This document shows positions 56,963 to 64,000 of a DNA stretch of 64,000 nucleotides, one piece after another (the stretch's first letter is position 1; each line of letters starts with the position of its first letter). The position numbers and the translations under genes were made by a program. Below the pieces are notes generated by a model. That model ran no database searches. It was not told where the DNA came from and was given only the letters and a program-made list of their open reading frames with translations. Origin of the DNA: Thiothrix sp. (GTDB lineage Bacteria; Pseudomonadota; Gammaproteobacteria; Thiotrichales; Thiotrichaceae); NCBI RefSeq assembly GCF_028714775.1, contig NZ_JAQTLS010000006.1, positions 153,831 to 217,830 on the forward strand, read 5' to 3'.

Positions 56963-57610
56963 TTAGCTAATGTGCCGTAACACTTCCGCAAATACCTCCG
57001 CTTGAGTAAGCGGGCTGGTATCAATCACCACTGCATCATCAGCAGGTTTCAGGGGAGCTACCGGACGGTTGCTGTCGCGCTCGTCACGGGCATTAATGTC
57101 TTGAATCAGGTCGCAGAGTTTAGCACTAAGCCCCTGTTCGCTCAACTGTTTCAGGCGACGTTCTGCACGGATTTCAGCACTCGCCGTGAGGTAAAACTTG
57201 TGGGTGGCATCGGGGAATACCACTGTCCCCATATCACGCCCATCGGCAATCAAACCCGGCAGTTGGCGGAAGTTACGCTGAAGTTGCAATAAAGCTGCCC
57301 GCACATTGGGCAAAACCGCAATTTGTGAGGTGGCACTGGCGCAAGCTTCGTTGCGGATGTCCGCCGTCACCTTTTGCCCATCCAACCACGCCTCGCCGTT
57401 TTTGAATTCGATATTTAGCTTGGAAATCATCGCTGTTAGCGCGGCTTCATCATGTAAACTCAAGCTACGGCGCAAGGCCGCCAGCGCTGCCACGCGGTAA
57501 ATCGCGCCGCTGTCGAGCAAATGCCAACCGAGCTTATCAGCCAACATGCAGGCGATGGAACCCTTGCCTGCTCCGGCGGGGCCATCAATGGTGAGGACGG
57601 GAATATGCAT
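56963..57610 (-). CDS. cmk: cytidylate kinase
   Basis: Phosphorylates CMP and dCMP. The 215-residue product starts MHIPVLTIDGPAGAGKGS (P-loop residues about 9-16) and contains the CMP-binding segment DSGAIYRVAALAALR, GRDMGTVVFPDA and ARDERDSNRPVAPLKPADDA. The ATG at 57610 is preferred over 57622. It is upstream of rpsA but separated from it by a terminator. Confidence 0.95.
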   Translation of the reverse strand: MHIPVLTIDGPAGAGKGSIACMLADKLGWHLLDSGAIYRVAALAALRRSLSLHDEAALTAMISKLNIEFKNGEAWLDGQKVTADIRNEACASATSQIAVLPNVRAALLQLQRNFRQLPGLIADGRDMGTVVFPDATHKFYLTASAEIRAERRLKQLSEQGLSAKLCDLIQDINARDERDSNRPVAPLKPADDAVVIDTSPLTQAEVFAEVLRHIS

Positions 57611-57694
57611 AAAGATAACCAAACTACTGTGCCAAGGTGCGCGAGGCTACTATAATCGCTGCCCGATTGTCCATTGGCTAACACAGGAGCCACT

Positions 57695-58084
57695 ATGTCC
57701 ACCCGTCCAAGCAAAGAACTGGAAACGTTCCCCAACCCTAACCCGCAGCGCGATTACACCATCCGTATCGACGTGCCGGAATTCACCTGCATTTGCCCTA
57801 AAACCGGGCAGCCGGATTTCGCCCAGTTCAAGATTGAATACGTGGCAGACGAAAAGTGTGTGGAACTGAAATCCCTCAAGCTCTACATGTGGAGCTACCG
57901 CGAAGAAGGCGCATTCCACGAAGCCGTCACCAACAAAATTCTGGAAGACTTGGCAACCGCGACCGAACCACGTTTTATGCGCCTGACTGGGGTATGGAAT
58001 GTACGTGGCGGTATTTACACTACCGTAGTGGTCGAGCACCGCAAGGTGGGTTGGGTTCCCGCCCCAAAAGTGGAATTGGCGTAA
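57695..58084 (+). CDS. queF: NADPH-dependent preQ0 reductase
   Basis: Reduces the nitrile of 7-cyano-7-deazaguanine to preQ1 for queuosine synthesis. At 129 residues it is the short (YkvM-type, unimodular) form. The active-site Cys is in [14 protein letters not shown] and the substrate Glu/His region in [27 protein letters not shown] lies upstream of the ATG. The gene is convergent with corA, with no gap. Confidence 0.95.
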   Translation: MSTRPSKELETFPNPNPQRDYTIRIDVPEFTCICPKTGQPDFAQFKIEYVADEKCVELKSLKLYMWSYREEGAFHEAVTNKILEDLATATEPRFMRLTGVWNVRGGIYTTVVVEHRKVGWVPAPKVELA

Positions 58085-59134
58085 TTACAGCCATTTGCGC
58101 CACTTGAAGGCCGCCAGCATTCCGATTGCCAATACGATCATGATGCCCCATACGCCGTAATAGCCGTTCTGCCATTTCAATTCCGGCATATTTTCAAAAT
58201 TCATCCCGTATACGCCGACAATAAAGGTTAACGGGATGAAAATCGTGCCGACAATGGTGAGTACACGCATGATGTCGTTCATGCGGTTGCTGACGCTGGA
58301 AAGGTAAATGTCCAACATGCCACTGAGCATTTCGCGGTAGGTTTCAATCAGGTCAATGACTTGCACGGCATGGTCATAACAGTCACTGAAATACGGGCGC
58401 ATGGTGGCATCGACCAGTTCGGCATCGTGTTGGATCAAGCGATTGATGACTTCACGTTGCGGCCAAAGGGCGCGGCGTAACAGCAACAGGTCGCGCTTGA
58501 GTTCATGCAGGGTATTGAGGATGCGCTTGTCGGGCTTTTCCAGCACTTGTTCTTCGAGGTCTTCGATCTGTTCGCCGAGGTCTTCAAGTAGCGGGTAAGC
58601 TGAGTCGATTACCACATCCACCAGCGTATACAACAGGTAACTGACACCGCGTGTGCGGATACGCCCAAAACCTTGCCGTAAGCGTTCGCGCACTGGCTCG
58701 AAAGCAGTACCGTCACCGTTGCAAAAGCTCAGCAAATGCCCTTCGCCGACGAACAGGCTAATTTGTTCCAGCAGTATTTCACCCTCAACCAAGTGCGGCA
58801 GGTTGAGGATCAGGAAGGCGTATTGCTCATGGAAGTCGATCTTTGGGCGCTGTCCGCTATTGAGGATGTCTTCGAGCGCCAAGGGGTGCAGGCCGAAGGT
58901 TTCTCCCAATTGGTTGACGGCGGCAGGGTCGTAGACACCTGTGACATCCAGCCAGTCGACCTTCGTATTGCCTAGCGCGGCCTGACATTGGGTAACGCTG
59001 GGTGAAAGGATTTCACTGAACTGCTCTGCATCGTATTCAAACAAGCGGATACAGGTTTCACCGCCCGCGCCGTGACGGGAAAGCGTCCCCGGTGGTGTGC
59101 CCGGTGGGTGATAGCGTTTGCCGAAAGTTTCCAT
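58085..59134 (-). CDS. corA: CorA-family divalent cation transporter
   Basis: 349 residues. A large N-terminal cytoplasmic domain (about 1-285) ends in two membrane helices, the first followed by the selectivity motif YGMNF (GVYGMNFENMPELKW). CorA proteins form pentameric Mg2+/Co2+ channels in the inner membrane. The N-terminal stretch (RYHPPGTPPGTLSRH) resembles the longer CorA subgroup. ATG at 59134; divergent from the HlyD-like gene by 63 bp. Confidence 0.93.
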   Translation of the reverse strand: METFGKRYHPPGTPPGTLSRHGAGGETCIRLFEYDAEQFSEILSPSVTQCQAALGNTKVDWLDVTGVYDPAAVNQLGETFGLHPLALEDILNSGQRPKIDFHEQYAFLILNLPHLVEGEILLEQISLFVGEGHLLSFCNGDGTAFEPVRERLRQGFGRIRTRGVSYLLYTLVDVVIDSAYPLLEDLGEQIEDLEEQVLEKPDKRILNTLHELKRDLLLLRRALWPQREVINRLIQHDAELVDATMRPYFSDCYDHAVQVIDLIETYREMLSGMLDIYLSSVSNRMNDIMRVLTIVGTIFIPLTFIVGVYGMNFENMPELKWQNGYYGVWGIMIVLAIGMLAAFKWRKWL

Positions 59135-59197
59135 GCGACTCCGAGTGTATAATGGCCTAAGCTGTCACGAATCATATCGCAGTAAGGAGAGTGGTGT

Positions 59198-60172
59198 ATG
59201 CCTACAGATTTACGCAGACTCGCCGTCACCGGAATGCTGCTGGCTTTGCTGGCTGGGTGTAAGGATAGCCCATCGGCAACCCTGCAAGGCTATGTTGAAG
59301 GCGAATACCTGCGCCTTGCCGCGCCGCTTGCGGGCAAGCTGGAACAAATCAGCGTGCAACGTGGCGATAATGTCAGCGCCAAGCAAGCACTGTTCACGCT
59401 GGATGCTGTCAAAGAACAAGCTGCCGTTGCTGAAGCCAACGCCCGTCTCTCCCAAGCTAAAGCGCAAGCCGCCGATCTTGATACTGGCAAACGCCCCAGC
59501 GAAATCGCCACGGTACAAGCGGGTCTGGAGTCCGCCCAAGCCAGCTTGAAAGCCGCCGAAGCCGAACTTGCCCGCCAACAAAAACTGGTAGCACAGCACT
59601 ATTTGCCCGCTGCGAACCTTGATACTTACAAAGCACAACGCGACACCGCCGCTGCCAAAGTCCGCGAATTCCAAGCCCAAATTAACACCGCACAACTGGC
59701 AGGTCGCGACCAAACCCGCCTTGCCGCTCAAGCCAGTATCAAAGCTGCCGAAGCCGCCCTCGCCCAAGCGCAATGGCAACTCGACCAAAAAGCTGTCACT
59801 GCCCCCCAAAATGGCATGGTGGACGACACCTATTACCGTACAGGCGAATGGGTAGCCGCTGGTAGCCCGGTGCTCAGTATTTTGCCGCCAGAAAACCGCA
59901 AGGTGCGCTTCTTCATCCCCGAACCACAACTCGGTAGCTTGCAAACTGGGCAAGGCGTGCAGGTCAGTTGCGACGGCTGCGGCGAACCTATCCGCATGAA
60001 AATCAGCTACATTGCTCCACAAGCCGAATACACCCCACCGGTCATCTACAGCAAGGATTCGCGCGAAAAACTGGTGGTGATGGTGGAAGCAATACCCAAT
60101 GCAGCGGACGCATCACGCCTGAAAGTAGGGCAGCCCGTGGATGTGGCACTGGAAGCGGGTAATAAGCCATGA
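59198..60172 (+). CDS. HlyD-family periplasmic adaptor lipoprotein
   Basis: 324 residues. A lipobox (LLAGC, Cys about 21) anchors the protein. A lipoyl-like half (GYVEGEYLRLAAPLAGKLEQISVQRGDNV) and a long coiled-coil hairpin (about residues 75-190, rich in Ala/Gln/Lys) follow, then beta-barrel segments. This is the adaptor of a tripartite ABC exporter, like YbhG. It is the first gene of a three-gene operon with a 4-bp overlap to the next. Confidence 0.88.
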   Translation: MPTDLRRLAVTGMLLALLAGCKDSPSATLQGYVEGEYLRLAAPLAGKLEQISVQRGDNVSAKQALFTLDAVKEQAAVAEANARLSQAKAQAADLDTGKRPSEIATVQAGLESAQASLKAAEAELARQQKLVAQHYLPAANLDTYKAQRDTAAAKVREFQAQINTAQLAGRDQTRLAAQASIKAAEAALAQAQWQLDQKAVTAPQNGMVDDTYYRTGEWVAAGSPVLSILPPENRKVRFFIPEPQLGSLQTGQGVQVSCDGCGEPIRMKISYIAPQAEYTPPVIYSKDSREKLVVMVEAIPNAADASRLKVGQPVDVALEAGNKP

Positions 60173-61095
60173 CCCTCGCTATCGACGTGCGCGGCCTCAA
60201 CAAACACTTCGGCGACAAACACGTCGTCCAAGATTTGTCGTTGCAAGTCAAACAGGGCGAAATCTTCGGCTTTCTCGGCCCTAACGGCAGCGGCAAAACC
60301 ACCTCCATCCGCATGTTGTGCGGTCTACTCACTCCTGACAGCGGCGCAGGCCAGTGCCTCGGCTACGATGTCATCCGCGAAACCGCCGCGATCAAGCGCC
60401 ACGTCGGTTACATGACCCAACGTTTTTCGTTATGGGAAGACCTCACTATCCGCGAAAACCTCGATTTCATCGCCCGCATGTACGGTATGAAAAACCGCAA
60501 ACAAGCCGTCAACGCCGTGTTGGTCAAACTGGGGCTGGATGAACGCCGCAACCAGCTAGCAGGCGCACTTTCTGGCGGCTGGAAACAGCGTCTTGCCCTA
60601 GCCGCCTGCATGATGCACGAACCGCAATTATTGCTGCTCGACGAACCCACCGCAGGTGTCGACCCCAAAGCACGGCGCGAATTCTGGGATGAAATCCACC
60701 AACTGGCGGCGCAAGGTATCTCGGTGCTGGTTTCCACCCACTACATGGACGAAGCCGAACGTTGCCACAAACTCGCCTACATCGCCCGTGGCAAATTGCT
60801 CATCACCGGCAGCGCCGAGGAAGTCATTGCCAGCCAGCGGCTGACGGCGTGGGAAGTCAGTGGCGCAGAACTGCAAGGGTTGGCGGAACAGTTACGCCAC
60901 CTGCCTGCGGTAGAACAGGTCACGGCCTTCGGCAGCCGTTTGCACGTCATCGGCGGGGATGCGGCATTGCTTGAAGCCGCACTGGAACCTTTCCGCCAAC
61001 TGCCCGGCTACCAGTGGCAGAAAATTGAAGCCGGGTTGGAAGACGTGTTCATCAGCCTGATGGAACGGCAAAACGACCAGCAGGAGGTCGTATGA
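60169..61095 (+). CDS. ABC exporter ATPase
   Basis: 308 residues with Walker A GPNGSGKTTS (about residues 42-51), signature SGGWKQRLALA and Walker B LLLLDEPTAGVDP. The C-terminal 80 residues are a regulatory extension. It resembles one half of YbhF, which in E. coli is a duplicated ATPase; here a single half implies a homodimer. It overlaps the adaptor gene by 4 bp and the permease gene by 4 bp. Confidence 0.9.
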   Translation: MTLAIDVRGLNKHFGDKHVVQDLSLQVKQGEIFGFLGPNGSGKTTSIRMLCGLLTPDSGAGQCLGYDVIRETAAIKRHVGYMTQRFSLWEDLTIRENLDFIARMYGMKNRKQAVNAVLVKLGLDERRNQLAGALSGGWKQRLALAACMMHEPQLLLLDEPTAGVDPKARREFWDEIHQLAAQGISVLVSTHYMDEAERCHKLAYIARGKLLITGSAEEVIASQRLTAWEVSGAELQGLAEQLRHLPAVEQVTAFGSRLHVIGGDAALLEAALEPFRQLPGYQWQKIEAGLEDVFISLMERQNDQQEVV

Positions 61096-62228
61096 ACCCG
61101 GCAGCTTCACTCGCCCGCTTGTGGGGTATTGCGCTGAAAGAACTCGTGCAGTTGAGTCGCGACCGCCTAACTTTCGGCATGATTGTGGGCATCCCCATCA
61201 TGCAATTGCTGCTGTTCGGTTTCGCCATCAACTCCGACCCCAAGCATTTACCGACCGCCATACAGGTGCAGGATAACAGCGTGTTTACCCGCACCTTCAT
61301 CCGCAGTCTGGAGAACACCGGGTATTTCCAGATCGTGCAGCAAGTAAGCAGTGAAGCGCAGGCCAACCAACTGCTGGCGGAAGGTGAGGTGCAATTCGTG
61401 GTTAACATTCCGCCCGATTTCTCGCGGCAACTGGTGCGCGGCGAACGCCCAATAATCCTGCTGGAAGCGGATGCGACTGACCCGGCAGCGACCAGCAATG
61501 CGCTGGCTTCGTTGCTGACGGTGGGGCAATCGGTGCTCAACCGTGACCTGACGGGATCGCTGGCGAAACTGCGCCCGAGCGATGCGCCGTTTGAAGTGCG
61601 CGTACATCGCCGTTACAACGCGGAAGGCATTACCCAGTACAACATCGTGCCGGGATTGATGGGCGTGATTCTGACCATGACGATGGTGCTGATGACCGGC
61701 TTGGCGATGACCCGCGAACGTGAACGCGGTACTTTTGAGAACCTGTTGGCGACTCCGGCGAAACCGCTGGAAGTCATGGCGGGCAAGATTGTGCCATACA
61801 TCATGATCGGGCTGGTGCAAATGACACTGATTTTGCTGGCGGCGCGGTTCATTTTCGCCGTGCCGTTTCAGGGCAGCTTGTTGTTGCTGTATGCGGTGTC
61901 GCTGCTATTCATTGCTGCCAACCTGAGTCTGGGGATGACGTTTTCGACCATTGCGCGGAACCAGTTGCAGGCCATGCAGATGACGTTCTTTTTCTTCCTG
62001 CCGTCGATTTTGCTGTCGGGGTTCATGTTCCCGTTTCGGGGGATGCCGGGCTGGGCGCAAGTGATCGGCAATGGGCTGCCACTGACGCATTTCTTGCGGC
62101 TGGTGCGCGGGATTCTGCTCAAGGGCAATGATCTGGTGGAAATTTGGCCTCATGTCTGGCCTATTATGCTGTTCATGACCGTGATCGTGGCGCTAGGGGC
62201 TAAGTTTTATAAGCGCACGCTGGATTAG
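61092..62228 (+). CDS. ABC-2 type exporter permease
   Basis: 378 residues. One membrane helix at the N-terminus (FGMIVGIPIMQLLLFGFAI), a large periplasmic domain (about 50-170), then five helices, with the conserved MTRERERGTFENLLATP cytoplasmic loop of the YbhS/YbhR type. With the adaptor and ATPase it forms a drug or lipid export system; substrate unknown. Only one permease gene is present, whereas the E. coli ybh operon has two. Confidence 0.9.
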   Translation: MNPAASLARLWGIALKELVQLSRDRLTFGMIVGIPIMQLLLFGFAINSDPKHLPTAIQVQDNSVFTRTFIRSLENTGYFQIVQQVSSEAQANQLLAEGEVQFVVNIPPDFSRQLVRGERPIILLEADATDPAATSNALASLLTVGQSVLNRDLTGSLAKLRPSDAPFEVRVHRRYNAEGITQYNIVPGLMGVILTMTMVLMTGLAMTRERERGTFENLLATPAKPLEVMAGKIVPYIMIGLVQMTLILLAARFIFAVPFQGSLLLLYAVSLLFIAANLSLGMTFSTIARNQLQAMQMTFFFFLPSILLSGFMFPFRGMPGWAQVIGNGLPLTHFLRLVRGILLKGNDLVEIWPHVWPIMLFMTVIVALGAKFYKRTLD

Positions 62229-62271
62229 CCAGCATATCGCGCTGTCATTTCAACCATCATCGAGATAACTA

Positions 62272-64000
62272 ATGACCAACGGACGCTGGCAATTCTGGAT
62301 CGACCGAGGCGGCACGTTCACCGACATCGTGGCGCAAGCCCCCGATGGCAGTTTGCACACCCACAAGTTGCTGTCGGAAAACCCGGAACGTTACCCTGAC
62401 GCGGCGCTGCAAGGCATCCGTGATGTGTTGGGTGTGGCGGCAGGGCAAGCGATCCCTGCCGAACGCATCGACACGGTACGCATGGGTACGACCGTTGCTA
62501 CCAATGCACTGCTGGAACACAAAGGCGAACCCGTGCTGCTGGTGACGACTCGCGGTTTCGGCGACGCTTTGCGTATTGGCTACCAACAGCGCCCCAACCT
62601 GTTCGCGCTCGATATTGAACTGCCGCAGATGCTTTACGTCGACGTGTTGGAGGTGGATGAACGTATTGCGGCGGATGGTGAAATATTGCAAGCACCTGAC
62701 TCCGCGCACATCCGCCCTGCCCTGCAAGCCGCTTACGCTAAGGGTTTGCGTTCGGTGGCGATCCTGTTCATGCACGCTTATCGCTACCCGCAGCACGAAA
62801 TGCTGGTGGCAGCACTTGCCCGCGAGGTCGGTTTTACCCAGATTTCCACCAGCCACGCGGTCAGCCCGCTGATCAAGTTTGTGGGGCGCGGCGATACCAC
62901 CGTGGTGGATGCTTACCTGTCGCCTGTGTTGCGGCGCTATGTAGAACAAGTGGCGTGGGAGTTGCCGGATACCAAGCTGTTTTTCATGCAATCCAACGGC
63001 GGCTTGACCCACGCGGATCATTTCGCTGGCAAGGATGCGATTCTGTCAGGGCCTGCGGGTGGCGTGGTCGGCATGGTGCAAACTGCACAAGCGGCGGGTT
63101 TCGACAAGCTGATCGGCTTTGATATGGGCGGTACGTCGACTGACGTTTGCCACTTTGCGGGCGAGTACGAACGCACGCTGGAAAGCCATATTGCCGGGGC
63201 AAGGATTCGTGCGCCGATGATGCTGATTCATACCGTCGCAGCGGGTGGTGGTTCAATTTTGCATTTCGATGGGCAACGTTTTCGGGTAGGGCCGGACTCT
63301 GCCGGGGCGAATCCGGGGCCTGCGGCGTATCGGCGCGGTGGCGAATTGACGATTACCGATTGCAATGTGATGTTGGGCAAGTTGCAGGCGGATTATTTCC
63401 CGCAAATCTTTGGCCTGGATGGCAATGAAGCGCTCGATACCGAGGTTGTACGTGCAAAGTTCGCCACGCTGGCTGAGCGCAGCCGAAGCCTAACCCCCGC
63501 ACAAGTCGCGGAAGGCTTTATTCATATCGCTGTCGAGAACATGGCGAATGCGATCAAGAAGATTTCGGTGCAACGCGGCTATGACGTGAGTGAGTACGCG
63601 CTGTGCTGCTTTGGCGGGGCGAGTGGGCAACATGCGTGTTTGGTGGCGGAAGCGTTGGGGATGCGCAAGGTGTTCCTGCATCCGTTCGCGGGGGTGCTGT
63701 CGGCGTATGGGATGGGCTTGGCGGATGTGCGACATATTTTGACGCGCAGTGTGGAAGCGGTGTTGGATGATGCGATGCTGGCTGGTTTGCAGCAACAGCA
63801 GGCAGAACTGGTGGTGGAAACAGCGGCGCATATCCGTAACCAAGGCGTCAGCACGGCACAGTTACGGCATGAAACGCGGTTGCATTGCCGGTATGCGGGG
63901 TCGGATTCGAGTTTGCTGGTGGCGTGGGATGGGGAAGATGCGGCGGGGATTCGGGCGGCATTTGAGGCGGCGCATCGGCAGCGGTTTGGGTTTATGGCGG
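62272..64000 (+). CDS. 5-oxoprolinase/hydantoinase (3' end outside window)
   Basis: The frame runs from ATG 62272 to the window edge, 576 codons visible. The N-terminus ([14 protein letters not shown]) is the HyuA/OplA phosphate-binding strand of the actin-like fold, followed by [47 protein letters not shown] and TVAAGGGSI. These motifs fit ATP-dependent 5-oxoprolinase, which opens 5-oxoproline to glutamate, or related hydantoinase/acetone carboxylase subunits. The full E. coli-like eukaryotic-type enzyme has about 1200 residues including a HyuB half, which would lie outside. Confidence 0.88.
   Translation, partial: MTNGRWQFWIDRGGTFTDIVAQAPDGSLHTHKLLSENPERYPDAALQGIRDVLGVAAGQAIPAERIDTVRMGTTVATNALLEHKGEPVLLVTTRGFGDALRIGYQQRPNLFALDIELPQMLYVDVLEVDERIAADGEILQAPDSAHIRPALQAAYAKGLRSVAILFMHAYRYPQHEMLVAALAREVGFTQISTSHAVSPLIKFVGRGDTTVVDAYLSPVLRRYVEQVAWELPDTKLFFMQSNGGLTHADHFAGKDAILSGPAGGVVGMVQTAQAAGFDKLIGFDMGGTSTDVCHFAGEYERTLESHIAGARIRAPMMLIHTVAAGGGSILHFDGQRFRVGPDSAGANPGPAAYRRGGELTITDCNVMLGKLQADYFPQIFGLDGNEALDTEVVRAKFATLAERSRSLTPAQVAEGFIHIAVENMANAIKKISVQRGYDVSEYALCCFGGASGQHACLVAEALGMRKVFLHPFAGVLSAYGMGLADVRHILTRSVEAVLDDAMLAGLQQQQAELVVETAAHIRNQGVSTAQLRHETRLHCRYAGSDSSLLVAWDGEDAAGIRAAFEAAHRQRFGFMA

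Overview
The window is about 64 kb of chromosome from a gammaproteobacterium. Gene orders typical of that class are present: fabD-fabG-acpP-fabF ... pabC-mltG-tmk-holB-pilZ, clpS-clpA beside infA, cmk-rpsA-ihfB-lapB-pyrF, and nudJ-mnmA-hflD. The overall protein flavour resembles Thiothrix-type sulfur bacteria (Thiotrichales). That placement is an impression from memory, not a computed result. Housekeeping genes are GC-rich and closely packed.

Layout. 1-4 kb: the 5' part of a STAND-type NTPase with near-identical TPR repeats (it runs off the left edge), two small unknown genes and a VapBC-like pair. 4-13.3 kb: uvrA, a secreted cystatin-like protein, then hisC-tyrA-CHAP lipoprotein-aroA, a two-helix membrane protein and an orphan OppD-like ATPase. 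13.3-20.2 kb: fumarase and isocitrate dehydrogenase, separated by a tightly overlapping four-gene minus-strand operon and a FUN14 protein. That operon encodes an FtsK-like protein that has lost both Walker motifs and a lysozyme-fold wall hydrolase. 20.3-32 kb: clpSA, infA, fatty-acid and folate genes, mltG, tmk, holB and pilZ.

32.0-41.0 kb: a complete-looking filamentous phage (inovirus) prophage inserted at the chromosomal dif site. It has a repressor, Rep (gene II/X type), ssDNA-binding protein, major coat protein, adsorption protein, pVI-like protein, Zot/pI ATPase, small accessory genes and a long intergenic region. It has no integrase. The 17-bp direct repeats at its ends are the XerC arm plus centre of dif, so it was integrated by host XerCD. 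A full dif is rebuilt at the right edge, and GGGCAGGG motifs change strand there, so the window spans the replication terminus. The prophage also carries at least seven copies of a 25-bp palindromic repeat, a paired operator, a gene interrupted by an in-frame TGA, and a repressor whose last codons come from host DNA.

41-64 kb: small unknown genes, an SDR enzyme, an FmdB-like protein, an outer-membrane barrel, aspS, a secreted TPR protein, a DUF3987-type gene flanked by 21-bp inverted repeats, rlmKL, nudJ, mnmA, hflD, pyrF, lapB, ihfB, rpsA, cmk, queF, corA, a three-gene ABC exporter, and the start of a 5-oxoprolinase/hydantoinase gene that runs off the right edge.

The most unusual items are the pseudo-FtsK/muramidase operon (14.9-18.0 kb), the dif-integrated inovirus with its repeat family and repressor-tail swap, and the inverted-repeat-flanked DUF3987 cassette.
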